Position numbers and translations under genes: made by a program. The notes below the pieces were generated by a model. It was given only the letters and a program-made list of their open reading frames with translations. It did no database searches and was not told the DNA's origin. A DNA stretch of 12,714 nt from JAVVSR01 sp964604875 (GTDB lineage: Bacteria; Bacillota; Clostridia; Christensenellales; CAG-917): NCBI GenBank assembly GCA_964604875.1, contig CAZSAC010000045.1, positions 1 to 12,714 on the forward strand, read 5' to 3'. Positions 1 to 8,127 of the stretch are shown here, one piece after another. Numbering within the stretch: position 1 is the first letter of the stretch; each line of letters opens with the position of its first letter.

Positions 1-7
1 GTGTTTT

Positions 8-1708
8 ATGGCAATTCACGTACCTTCAATTAAATATGAAAGATATCCTGTTGAAAAATTCTTGGACTTAGTGGGAAAAAAACTTGTTGAAATCAAAAAT
101 TGCAAGTCTGCGGAAGAATTAATTAAAATCCGCAAGGAAATCTTGGCTGAAATAACGGAATTTACAACTGCGGAGGCAATTTCTTACGTGCGTTTTACCC
201 AAAACACCAAAGATGAGTTCTTCCTTGCCGAAAAGGAATATTACGACAATAATATTCCAATATTGGCAAATTCGATAACTGATGTGATAAAGGAAATCAA
301 AAAACTTCCTTTTAAAAATGAGTTTTACAAAAAACTTCCGGAATCGCTTGAGCCTATGCACGATTGCGCGATTAAGTCGTGCGACGAAAGAATTATTGAG
401 GATATGCAAAAAGAAGCAAACGTCGTCACTGAGTACAGCAAGCTTATGAGTGAGCTGAGCTTTGACTTTAAAGGTCAAAAAATGCCTTTATCTTTGCTTA
501 GAAAATATATGGAAGACAAGGATAGGGATACCCGAAAGGAAGCTTATGACGTTTTAGGGAAAACCTTGGAAGAAAACTCTGAGCAGTTGGACGGTATTTT
601 TGATAGACTGGTTAAAATCCGCGATACGATGGCAAAAAAACTTGGCTACAAAAACTATATTGAGCTTGGATACTACCAAATGAACAGGATTTGCTATAAC
701 CGTGACGATGTGGAAAACCTTAGACAAAATATTCTGTCCGACGTTGTCCCCGTGGTGAGTAAGCTTCGTACTGAACGCGCAAAGAAAATCGGTATTTCCG
801 AAATGAAGTTATTTGACTATAACACGATGTTTAGCTCAAAAGAGGGCGACCCTGAACCTAATATTTCTTCCGAGCAGATTTTTGAAGCGGGAAAACAGAT
901 GTATCACGAGATGAATGCCAATACTGCTGATTTTATCGACCAAATGCTTGAAGCGGAGGCTTTTGACTATCAAAGCCGTGACGGAAAGTGGGGCGGTGGC
1001 TATCAAATTGATTTCCCCAAGTATAAGCAACAGTTTATCCTTGCAAACTTTAACGGAACCTCCGCAGACGTTGACGTTTTAACGCACGAAGCGGGACACG
1101 CTTTTGCAAGCTATATGTGCTATAAAAACAATGTTGATGAAGAAATCGGTATCGGCGGAATGGAAACAGCGGAAACGCACTCTATGAGTATGGAATTTTT
1201 CTGCTGGAAATGGATTGACAAATTCTTTGGCAATAGGGCTAAGGACTATAAATATAAGCATTTAATGGACAGCTTGACATTTTTAACATATGGAATTATT
1301 GTTGACGCTTTCCAACATATTGTTTATGAACATCCGGAGCTCACCCCCGCGCAACGTGATGAAGAATGGCTTAAGCTTGAAAAAAAGTTCCGCCCGTATA
1401 TGAATGCAGACGGTATAACTTATTTGGAAAAAGGCACTCGTTGGCAATATCAAATGCACATCTATGAACGCCCGTTCTATTATATAGATTATGTTATTGC
1501 GCAAACTGCCGCTATTCAGTTTTTGATTGAAAGCCAAAAAGATTACGATGACGCTTTTACCCGTTATTACACCTTGTTAGGAAAAGGCGGGGAAAGATTT
1601 TATACTAATTTACTTAAGGAAGCAGGCTTGAAAACACCTTTTGAAAAAGGCGCCTTAGCAAAGGTTGCCAAAGGCGCGGAGAAACTGCTTTTGGAGTTAG
1701 AAACCTAA
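8..1708 (+). CDS. M3 family zinc oligoendopeptidase (PepF-like)
   Basis: This gene encodes a cytosolic zinc metallopeptidase expected to cleave short peptides. The 566-residue length is normal for the M3 oligoendopeptidase group. The zinc site is directly visible: HEAGH at residues 360-364 supplies two His ligands and the catalytic Glu361. Glu389, in AETHS, lies 25 residues after His364, as in neurolysin and thimet oligopeptidase. Near the C-terminus, H484 and the P489-FYYIDY segment match the conserved tail that contacts substrate in this family. There is no signal peptide. The start at 8 gives the usual N-terminus ending in a KYERYPVEKF-like block, but only seven bases lie upstream, so a longer start and the promoter cannot be excluded. 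The ABC transporter gene begins 14 bp downstream with no terminator between, suggesting co-transcription. It is M3 with high confidence. Whether it is PepF proper or the related 'M3, not PepF' subfamily is undecided, so no symbol is given. Confidence 0.93.
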   Translation: MAIHVPSIKYERYPVEKFLDLVGKKLVEIKNCKSAEELIKIRKEILAEITEFTTAEAISYVRFTQNTKDEFFLAEKEYYDNNIPILANSITDVIKEIKKLPFKNEFYKKLPESLEPMHDCAIKSCDERIIEDMQKEANVVTEYSKLMSELSFDFKGQKMPLSLLRKYMEDKDRDTRKEAYDVLGKTLEENSEQLDGIFDRLVKIRDTMAKKLGYKNYIELGYYQMNRICYNRDDVENLRQNILSDVVPVVSKLRTERAKKIGISEMKLFDYNTMFSSKEGDPEPNISSEQIFEAGKQMYHEMNANTADFIDQMLEAEAFDYQSRDGKWGGGYQIDFPKYKQQFILANFNGTSADVDVLTHEAGHAFASYMCYKNNVDEEIGIGGMETAETHSMSMEFFCWKWIDKFFGNRAKDYKYKHLMDSLTFLTYGIIVDAFQHIVYEHPELTPAQRDEEWLKLEKKFRPYMNADGITYLEKGTRWQYQMHIYERPFYYIDYVIAQTAAIQFLIESQKDYDDAFTRYYTLLGKGGERFYTNLLKEAGLKTPFEKGALAKVAKGAEKLLLELET

Positions 1709-1722
1709 ATTTATATTAAATA

Positions 1723-3450
1723 ATGCTAAAAATATTTTCTTTACTTAAAAAACAAATTTTTCTTGTTGTATCAATTATTTTTCTTTTGATACTCTATACC
1801 TTGGCAAACCTTGCTTTACCTGCGATTATGAGCGCGATTGTAAATCAGGGCATAAACTCGGGCGATATGAGTATTGTTATAAAATATAGCCTAATTATGT
1901 TGGGTATCGCCGTTTTCGGGCTGATTATTTACATATTAAGCGGTAAAATCGGGAGTATTATAAGCTCTCGGTTTTTTGCTGAATTAGCGGGCAAGGTTTA
2001 TAATAAAACCATTTCTCTAAAATATGGAGAGTTTTCTAAAATAGGCGCAAGCGCGTTGTTGACTCGCTCCACAGAAGATATTCATATGATAAACGAAATG
2101 ACTATGTCGTTAATTGGAATGGTTGCAACTGTTCCGACGTTGTTTATCGGAGGGATAATCCTTTCCTTTAAAGAAGACGTAATGCTTTCGTTGATTATCC
2201 TATTTTTAATGCCGTTAGTATTTTTACTGGTGCTTGTTATCGGACGCAGAATTGTGCCTCGGTGGGAAATTGCAGATAAATACATTGACGACCAAAACCA
2301 AATTGTACGTGAAAGAATGAACGGTATCCGCGTAATACGCGCCTACAATAACGAGGCTTACGAGCATCAACGCCTTAAAAAATCCACCGAGCTTATGGCG
2401 GACAATATAATCCGAGCAAATACGATGTCTGGTTTGATAAATCCGATAGCGTTGCTGTTTTTGAATGTCTGCACGGTTTTGGTTGCGTATATTGGGGCGG
2501 TAAGATTGGGCAATTCCAGCTCTATTACGGCTGGTAGCGTGATTGCGGTTATGCAATACGTCGGCTTAATTATGAGCGCGCTTTCGGAAATCTTTTTCGT
2601 TATTGTTTTCCTCCCCAAAATAAAGGTTAGCTGTAGACGTATAAACGAGGTTTTGGAAACCCCTCCGTTGGTTGAGCCTATCGATGATTTAAGTGTCCCG
2701 ATTAATGGTAATATAAGGTTTGTTGATACCGAATTTATTTATGAGGGCGCGGATACTCCTGCCGTCAGCGGAATTAATATTGAAATTTTAAATGGCGAAA
2801 CTGTTGCGATAATAGGCGGCACAGGTTCAGGCAAAACAACACTTTTGAATATGCTTTTAAAGTTTTATCCAGTATCTTCCGGTAAAATTGAGGTCAACGG
2901 ATTGAATTTATGTAATATTTCTTGCGCCCGAATACGTGAAAATATATCTGTCGCAATGCAAAAAAGCGTGGTTTTAAAGGGTACAATTTCAGATAACATC
3001 AAAATGGGTAAGCAAAACGCAACTGAAGAAGAAATGATTGCGGCAGCTAAAACGGCTCAGCTTTATGATTATATTATGAGTTTACCCGATAAGTTTGAGC
3101 ATAAGCTGGAACAAAACGGCACAAATATTTCGGGCGGACAAAAGCAACGGCTTGCAATCGCAAGGGCTTTAATCAAAGACGCGCCGATATATGTGTTCGA
3201 CGATAGCTTTTCCGCGCTGGATTTTCTGACAGAAAGCAGGCTGAGAAAAGAACTAAATTCCTCGCTTTCGGGTAAAACGCAAATTATTATAACGCAGCGC
3301 GTGGCGACTGCTATGAGCGCAGACAAAATTTTTGTAATGGACAACGGAAGGCTTATCGGCACGGGTAATCATTTAGAGCTTATGAAAAATTGTCCGATAT
3401 ACAAGGCGATTTACGATTCTCAAATCGGAGGTGATTTAGATGAAAAATAA
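1723..3450 (+). CDS. ABC exporter half-transporter (TMD-NBD), degenerate ATPase subunit
   Basis: This is a type IV (ABCB-like) exporter half-transporter of 575 residues. It has an N-terminal six-helix membrane domain (about residues 10-305) and a C-terminal nucleotide-binding domain. Visible NBD motifs are Walker A GGTGSGKT (365-372), a Q-loop in VAMQKS, signature SGGQKQ (470-475) and Walker B VFDDS. The catalytic position after Walker B is Asp494 instead of Glu, and the switch position normally His is Gln525 (TQRVAT). Both substitutions are typical of the degenerate site in heterodimeric exporters such as TM287/288, BmrCD and LmrCD. The partner is the next gene, which overlaps it by 11 bp. 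The start is fixed by an in-frame TAA at 1717-1719. No Shine-Dalgarno sequence is seen before this ATG, so translation may be coupled to the peptidase gene 14 bp upstream. The substrate cannot be read from the sequence; multidrug or peptide/lipid export is inferred. Confidence 0.93.
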   Translation: MLKIFSLLKKQIFLVVSIIFLLILYTLANLALPAIMSAIVNQGINSGDMSIVIKYSLIMLGIAVFGLIIYILSGKIGSIISSRFFAELAGKVYNKTISLKYGEFSKIGASALLTRSTEDIHMINEMTMSLIGMVATVPTLFIGGIILSFKEDVMLSLIILFLMPLVFLLVLVIGRRIVPRWEIADKYIDDQNQIVRERMNGIRVIRAYNNEAYEHQRLKKSTELMADNIIRANTMSGLINPIALLFLNVCTVLVAYIGAVRLGNSSSITAGSVIAVMQYVGLIMSALSEIFFVIVFLPKIKVSCRRINEVLETPPLVEPIDDLSVPINGNIRFVDTEFIYEGADTPAVSGINIEILNGETVAIIGGTGSGKTTLLNMLLKFYPVSSGKIEVNGLNLCNISCARIRENISVAMQKSVVLKGTISDNIKMGKQNATEEEMIAAAKTAQLYDYIMSLPDKFEHKLEQNGTNISGGQKQRLAIARALIKDAPIYVFDDSFSALDFLTESRLRKELNSSLSGKTQIIITQRVATAMSADKIFVMDNGRLIGTGNHLELMKNCPIYKAIYDSQIGGDLDEK

Positions 3451-5266
3451 ACCTCAAAACGATAAGAATGTCAGAAAAGCCGATTATACTGTTGTAAAAA
3501 AGATATTTTTGTCTGCTAAATGTATTAAAAAAGGTTTGATGATTGCTTCAATATTTTCCGCAATCAGCGTCGTTATATCGCTTATCGCGCCCAAATTTTT
3601 AGGAAAAATTGTTGATGAAATTAATAGATATTCGCTTGCCACGCAAAACGGCGAAATTGCTTTTATAGATTTATCATATATAAAAATACTTTCGTGGATA
3701 CTTATTGCGTTGTTTGTTGTTTCTTGTGGCGCTTCAATTATAAAAATGTATAAGATGAACAACACCGTAAGCCATCATTTTACAGCAACAACAAGAATCA
3801 ATCTATCTGATAAATTACAACATTTACCTGTTAGCTACGTTGACACCACCACCAACGGAGACTTTATCGCCAGAATGACAAACGACGTTTCGGCTATGGG
3901 AAACACCGTTCACAACGTTTTGGATTTGGCAATTCAAGGCGTAATTCAACTGGTGTTTATTGCGGTGATGATGTTTACGATTAATTGGTCAATGGCGCTT
4001 ATTGTTTTAGTTGTTGTTCCGATATCCATATTACTTTCAACGTATATAGCCAAAAAAAGCGAAACATATTGGCACTCTATGCACAAAAATAACGGAGTAT
4101 TAAACGGTTTAGTTGAAGAAAGCTATGCAAATATTCTGCTTATTAAGGCGTTTAATTGTGAATCTGAAAAAGCCAAACAGCATAAGGTAATTTCCGATGA
4201 GTTGGAATTATCCTTGAAAAAAGCGGGCTTCTATTCTCAAATTGTTGCGCCGATTATAAATTTTACAAATAAAGTAGCGTACGTTTTGATTTGTATTTTG
4301 GGCGGATATTTGGCAATAAAAAACGTCATTACCGTTGGCGACGTAACCGCGATTATTTTATATTCGCAAATGCTTTCGATGCCTTTATCGGGCATTGCAA
4401 ACGGCTTGTCGATGCTTCAGCATACCACAGTCGCCGCAAAACGTGTGTATGAAATTTTAGACAAAGAGGAAATCTGCGACAATGATATCGGACAAAGCTT
4501 TTTAGGGAAAGGTAGCGTTGATTTTGAAAATGTGGAATTTAGCTATAAGCCGGACGAACCGCTTATCAAAAATCTGTCGGCATCTGTCAAGCCGGGGCAA
4601 AAGGTTGCAATAGTGGGGCCTACAGGGGCGGGCAAAACAACGATTGTAAACTTATTGATGAGATTTTACGATATAAATCAAGGTAAAATTATGGTTGACG
4701 GGCTTAATATATACGACGTCCCGCGGGAAGAAATCCGAGCTATGTTTGCGATGGTTTTGCAGGATACGTGGCTATTTAACGGCACTGTTTATGATAACGT
4801 GGCTTACGGAAAAAAAGACGCGACAAAAGAAGAAGTGATAAAAGCGTGCGAAATGAGCTATTGCGACCACTTTATCAGGACTTTGCCACAAGGTTATGAT
4901 ACCATCATTAATGACGATACCACCAACCTTTCGGGCGGACAAAAACAGCTTTTGACTATCGCGCGAGCCTTTTTAAGCAATAAAAAAATGCTTATTTTAG
5001 ACGAAGCGACCTCAAGCGTTGATACCCGTACGGAGGTTTTAATTCAAAAAGCTATGGAAAAGCTTATGAAAGGACGTACTTGCTTTGTTATTGCGCATAG
5101 GCTTTCAACTATTGTCGACGCCGATTTGATTTTGGTTATCGAAAACGGGGATATTGTTGAAAAGGGCACTCATAGCGAGTTGCTAAAGCAAAACGGCTTG
5201 TATGCAAGGATATATAACAGCCAATATGATTTAATAGGCAAGAAAAAAGTTAGTGCACTAAAGTAA
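3440..5266 (+). CDS. ABC exporter half-transporter (TMD-NBD), catalytically complete subunit
   Basis: This gene encodes the second half of the heterodimeric exporter, 608 residues, with a hydrophilic N-terminal stretch of about 30 residues, a six-helix membrane domain and an NBD. All ATPase motifs are canonical: Walker A GPTGAGKT (393-400), Q-loop in VLQDTWLF, signature LSGGQ (497-501), Walker B LILDE with Asp521 and catalytic Glu522, and switch His553 in AHRLST. It therefore supplies the residues that the upstream subunit lacks. Translation starts at an ATG preceded by a strong GGAGGTGA site (3427-3434) located inside the upstream gene. The 11-bp overlap argues for coupled 1:1 synthesis. The last codons run into a palindrome and direct repeat that continue into the glutamate dehydrogenase promoter region. 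The transported substrate is unknown. Confidence 0.94.
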   Translation: MKNKPQNDKNVRKADYTVVKKIFLSAKCIKKGLMIASIFSAISVVISLIAPKFLGKIVDEINRYSLATQNGEIAFIDLSYIKILSWILIALFVVSCGASIIKMYKMNNTVSHHFTATTRINLSDKLQHLPVSYVDTTTNGDFIARMTNDVSAMGNTVHNVLDLAIQGVIQLVFIAVMMFTINWSMALIVLVVVPISILLSTYIAKKSETYWHSMHKNNGVLNGLVEESYANILLIKAFNCESEKAKQHKVISDELELSLKKAGFYSQIVAPIINFTNKVAYVLICILGGYLAIKNVITVGDVTAIILYSQMLSMPLSGIANGLSMLQHTTVAAKRVYEILDKEEICDNDIGQSFLGKGSVDFENVEFSYKPDEPLIKNLSASVKPGQKVAIVGPTGAGKTTIVNLLMRFYDINQGKIMVDGLNIYDVPREEIRAMFAMVLQDTWLFNGTVYDNVAYGKKDATKEEVIKACEMSYCDHFIRTLPQGYDTIINDDTTNLSGGQKQLLTIARAFLSNKKMLILDEATSSVDTRTEVLIQKAMEKLMKGRTCFVIAHRLSTIVDADLILVIENGDIVEKGTHSELLKQNGLYARIYNSQYDLIGKKKVSALK

Positions 5267-5306
5267 ATAATTGTACTAAAGTATATTTTTTTAAAAAAAT
5301 ACTTTA
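5250..5306. repeat. Direct and inverted repeats between the ABC operon and gdh
   Basis: A 12-bp direct repeat, TGYACTAAAGTA, occurs at 5254-5265 and 5272-5283, exactly 18 bp apart with one mismatch. The first copy overlaps a perfect 12-bp palindrome, TTAGTGCACTAA (5250-5261), which ends inside the last codons of the upstream gene. The core TAAAGTA recurs in inverse orientation as TACTTTA at 5300-5306, overlapping the -35 hexamer of the gdh promoter. The segment 5278-5305 also forms an AT-only inverted repeat with T7/A7 arms. This arrangement could be a tandem operator, or in part a weak AT-rich terminator for the ABC operon. No known regulator motif is recognised. Confidence 0.55.
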
Positions 5307-5332
5307 CATATAATATTTATATATGCTATAAT
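5303..5332 (+). promoter_or_regulatory. Sigma-A-type promoter of gdh
   Basis: A -35 hexamer TTTACA (5303-5308) is separated by 18 bp from a perfect -10 TATAAT (5327-5332). The -10 is preceded by TGC, giving an extended -10 element (TGnTATAAT). Predicted transcription would begin near 5339, leaving a short leader before the ribosome binding site. The -35 overlaps the third copy of the TAAAGTA repeat core, which would suit repression by occlusion. Confidence 0.75.
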
Positions 5333-5347
5333 TTTTTCATAAAAGAT

Positions 5348-5353
5348 AGGAGG
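5348..5353 (+). promoter_or_regulatory. Strong ribosome binding site of gdh
   Basis: AGGAGG lies 7 bases before the ATG at 5361. It fixes the start and suggests high expression. Confidence 0.85.
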
Positions 5354-5360
5354 TTTAATT

Positions 5361-6614
5361 ATGTCAAAATATAATCCATATGACAATTTTTTGTCCGTTT
5401 TGGATAATGCCGCGCACATCATCGGCTTAAAATCCGAAGATTATATCACGCTAAAATATCCTGAAAGGGAACTTAAAGTTTCTGTGCCGGTTAAGATGGA
5501 CGACGGTTCATTAAGGGTTTTTGAAGGCTATCGTGTTCAGCACTGTACCTCAAGAGGTCCCGGAAAGGGGGGCGTACGTTATCATCAAGACGTAAATATT
5601 GACGAGGTGCGCGCGTTGGCTGCCTGGATGACGTTTAAATGCGCCGTTGCGAATATTCCTTATGGTGGAGCAAAAGGTGGAATTGTTTGCAATCCGAGGG
5701 AGCTTAGTCAAAATGAGTTGGAGCGTATTACCAGAAGATATACCGCAATGATTATGCCGATTATCGGGCCCGAAAAAGACGTTCCTGCGCCCGACGTTGG
5801 TTCAACCGCCCAAATGATGGACTGGATGATGGATACTTTTAGTATGCAACGAGGCTACACAGTACCCGGCGTAGTTACTGGAAAAAGCATTGAGGTTGGC
5901 GGAAGTTTAGGTAGAAACGAGGCTACAGGCAGAGGCATAAGTTTTGTTACGCTTGAGTTTTTGAAAAAGAAAAATATTGCTTTGAATAACGTTAAAATTG
6001 CCGTTCAAGGTATGGGAAACGTTGGCAGTATCGGTTCGCTTTTGCTTTACGAAGCAGGCGCAAAAATCGTGGCAGTATCCGACGTAACTGGTGGTATTTA
6101 CAATAAAAACGGGCTAAACATTCCTGAAATTGTAAAACATTTAGATTGCGGAAAGAAACTGTTAGACACTTATAGCGGTGATTTTACACGCATATCTAAC
6201 TCGGATTTATTGCTCTGTGATTGTGACGTTTTGATTCCTGCTGCGCTGGAAAATCAAATTACCGCTCAAAACGCAAACGATGTTAAAGCAAAATATATTA
6301 TTGAAGCAGCAAACGGTCCGACATCGGTTGAGGCAGATAAAATCTTAACAGATAAGGGTGTGGAAATCGTACCTGATATTTTGGCAAACTCCGGTGGCGT
6401 TATCGTTTCGTACTTTGAGTGGGTTCAAAATCTTCAAGCATTCGGCTGGGGTGAAAAGGAAGTAAACGACAAACTTAAAAATCTGATTGTCGACGCTTTC
6501 AACAATGTATACGCAACTAAAAACGAATATAATGTATCATATCGGATAGCTGCCTACATTGTTGCGCTGAGAAGACTAGTTGCCGCAAAGAAATTTAGAG
6601 GGATTTTCCCGTAA
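5361..6614 (+). CDS. gdhA: Glutamate dehydrogenase (Glu/Leu/Phe/Val dehydrogenase family)
   Basis: The enzyme interconverts glutamate and 2-oxoglutarate plus ammonia using NAD(P) in the cytosol. In clostridia this commonly serves amino-acid fermentation. The 417-residue length is standard for the short hexameric family. The catalytic Lys105 lies in PYGGAKGGI and the catalytic Asp145 in PAPDVGS. Their 40-residue spacing equals that of K125 and D165 in Clostridium symbiosum glutamate dehydrogenase. The GRNEATGRG segment precedes the Rossmann domain, whose GMGNVG loop is at 217-222, and AANGPTSVEAD follows. The acidic residue in AVSDVTGG at the end of the second strand is compatible with NAD preference, but this is inference. 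The gene is monocistronic: it has its own extended -10 promoter, an AGGAGG site, and a hairpin terminator 19 bp after the stop. A leucine or phenylalanine dehydrogenase is a less likely alternative given the overall length and active-site match. Confidence 0.94.
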   Translation: MSKYNPYDNFLSVLDNAAHIIGLKSEDYITLKYPERELKVSVPVKMDDGSLRVFEGYRVQHCTSRGPGKGGVRYHQDVNIDEVRALAAWMTFKCAVANIPYGGAKGGIVCNPRELSQNELERITRRYTAMIMPIIGPEKDVPAPDVGSTAQMMDWMMDTFSMQRGYTVPGVVTGKSIEVGGSLGRNEATGRGISFVTLEFLKKKNIALNNVKIAVQGMGNVGSIGSLLLYEAGAKIVAVSDVTGGIYNKNGLNIPEIVKHLDCGKKLLDTYSGDFTRISNSDLLLCDCDVLIPAALENQITAQNANDVKAKYIIEAANGPTSVEADKILTDKGVEIVPDILANSGGVIVSYFEWVQNLQAFGWGEKEVNDKLKNLIVDAFNNVYATKNEYNVSYRIAAYIVALRRLVAAKKFRGIFP

Positions 6615-6633
6615 GAATAAAAATAGCTTTTTA

Positions 6634-6661
6634 GGGCACCTTTATGAGGCGCCCTTTTTTT
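6634..6661 (+). terminator. Rho-independent terminator after gdh
   Basis: The arms GGGCACC (6634-6640) and GGCGCCC (6648-6654) pair with one A-C mismatch around a 7-nt loop and are followed directly by seven Ts. The position, 19 bp after the gdh stop and before the next promoter, fits termination of the gdh transcript. Confidence 0.88.
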
Positions 6662-6686
6662 GCGCTCATTTCCATAACTAAGCCAT

Positions 6687-6715
6687 TTGACAAATTTAGC
6701 GCATTATTGTACAAT
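6687..6715 (+). promoter_or_regulatory. Sigma-A-type promoter of the citrate synthase operon
   Basis: A perfect -35 TTGACA (6687-6692) and a near-perfect -10 TACAAT (6710-6715) are separated by the optimal 17 bp. The predicted start site near 6722 lies just before the AGGAGA ribosome binding site at 6727-6732, so the leader is very short. With no terminator before 10052, this promoter probably also drives apbE and the two membrane protein genes behind it. Confidence 0.8.
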
Positions 6716-6737
6716 TATCTAAAATTAGGAGAAACCT

Positions 6738-8117
6738 ATGTCAAATTCGTCCAAAATGATTCATATTACACACGATACTGCCGAAAAAATCCACGACTTA
6801 TCTCTAATGGCCGCAGAAAGCACGTTTATTCCGCCGGAGAGTTACAGTAAATTTGACGTAAAACGCGGATTAAGGGATATCAACGGTGTCGGTGTTATTG
6901 CAGGATTGACGGAAATTTCAGATATTCACGGTTTTAAAATTGACGAGAACGGTCAAAAAATCCCCGCTGAGGGTGAACTGCGGTATCGTGGTATTAAAAT
7001 TGAAGATTTAATTGACGGTATTGTATCCGAAAATCGTTTCGGGTTTGAAGAAGCCGCCTATCTTTTGTTGTTTGGAAGACTGCCAAACGTATTGGAACTG
7101 AAAGAATTTAAACGTATATTACGCAGTTTCCGCTCCTTGCCGGACTCATTTGTGAGAGATATTATTATGAAAGCCCCTTCTGGAGATATGATGAATGTCC
7201 TTTCACGATGTGTTTTGGTTTTATATTCGTATGACAAGCAGGCTGACGATACATCTATCGAAAACGTTTTGCGTCAATGCTTACAACTCATTTCACAGTT
7301 TCCGATGCTTTCTGTCTACGGTTATCGCTCGCATAGGCATTATCATTGTGATGAAAGCTTGATTATTCATAAACCGCTGCCCAAAAACTCTATTGCCGAA
7401 AATATATTGCACCTTTTAAGGGCTGACAGCAAATATACCGAGCTTGAGGCGAAAGTTTTGGATATTTGCTTAATTTTGCACGCCGAGCACGGTGGCGGAA
7501 ACAATAGCAGTTTTACAATGCACGTTGTCAGTTCTACCGGCACGGATACGTATTCTGCAGTGGCGGCATCCTTGGGCGCGTTAAAGGGGCCTCGGCACGG
7601 TGGAGCAAACATTAAGGTTGTGCAAATGATTCAAGATATGAAAAACACCTTAAAACACTTTGACGACAGCAGTATTGAGCAATATCTTTGCGATTTATTA
7701 GACAAAAAAGGCTTCGATAAAAGCGGTTTGATTTACGGTATGGGGCACGCGGTGTATTCCTTATCCGACCCGAGAGCCAACATTTTAAGAGGGTTTGTAA
7801 AAAAACTTGCCGAAGAACAGAACTTTATGAAAGATTATCAAATTTATGAGGCTGTCGAGAGGCTTGCGCCAAAAGTTATTGCGGATAAAAGGAAAATATA
7901 CAAAGGAGTTAGCGCAAATATAGACTTTTATACAGGTTTTATTTACAGTATGCTGGGGCTTCCGGAGGAACTTTATACGCCGATTTTTGCCTGCTCAAGA
8001 ATAGTAGGTTGGAGCGCTCACCGCATTGAGGAACTTTCCAATAACAATAAAATTATTCGTCCCGGTTATGAAAGCGTTTGCGCTCATTCTGAATATACGC
8101 CCTTAGAAAAGCGGTAA
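6738..8117 (+). CDS. gltA: Citrate synthase (Si type)
   Basis: The enzyme condenses oxaloacetate and acetyl-CoA to citrate. The product has 459 residues and carries the full citrate synthase signature: HAEHGGGNNSSF (His248 and His251, oxaloacetate-site region), GPRHGGAN with catalytic His287, GMGHAVYSLSDPR with catalytic His337, and NIDFYTG with catalytic Asp396. The 287/337/396 spacing parallels H274/H320/D375 of pig citrate synthase. An N-terminal extension of about 60 residues precedes the conserved core, as in many clostridial members. The start at 6738 is set by AGGAGA five bases upstream and by the promoter at 6687-6715. Citrate made here could lead to 2-oxoglutarate and glutamate, the product of the neighbouring dehydrogenase, but no aconitase or isocitrate dehydrogenase gene is in the window. 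2-Methylcitrate synthase activity cannot be excluded from sequence alone. Only 10 bp separate it from apbE. Confidence 0.93.
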   Translation: MSNSSKMIHITHDTAEKIHDLSLMAAESTFIPPESYSKFDVKRGLRDINGVGVIAGLTEISDIHGFKIDENGQKIPAEGELRYRGIKIEDLIDGIVSENRFGFEEAAYLLLFGRLPNVLELKEFKRILRSFRSLPDSFVRDIIMKAPSGDMMNVLSRCVLVLYSYDKQADDTSIENVLRQCLQLISQFPMLSVYGYRSHRHYHCDESLIIHKPLPKNSIAENILHLLRADSKYTELEAKVLDICLILHAEHGGGNNSSFTMHVVSSTGTDTYSAVAASLGALKGPRHGGANIKVVQMIQDMKNTLKHFDDSSIEQYLCDLLDKKGFDKSGLIYGMGHAVYSLSDPRANILRGFVKKLAEEQNFMKDYQIYEAVERLAPKVIADKRKIYKGVSANIDFYTGFIYSMLGLPEELYTPIFACSRIVGWSAHRIEELSNNNKIIRPGYESVCAHSEYTPLEKR

Positions 8118-8127
8118 GTTTTTTCAA

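Noticed and set aside
2224..2556. Antisense open frames within the ABC transporter genes
   Set aside because: They mirror the membrane-domain coding sequence and have no ribosome binding site or recognisable domain.
5278..5305. AT-only inverted repeat as a terminator of the ABC operon
   Set aside because: The arms pair, but there are no G-C pairs beyond one and no T-tract after the second arm. It is kept only as part of the repeat cluster upstream of gdh.
6644..6850. Short + strand open frame of 68 codons starting inside the gdh terminator
   Set aside because: It begins in the terminator loop, spans the citrate synthase promoter and ends within the citrate synthase coding region in another frame. 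It has no ribosome binding site and no recognisable protein features.
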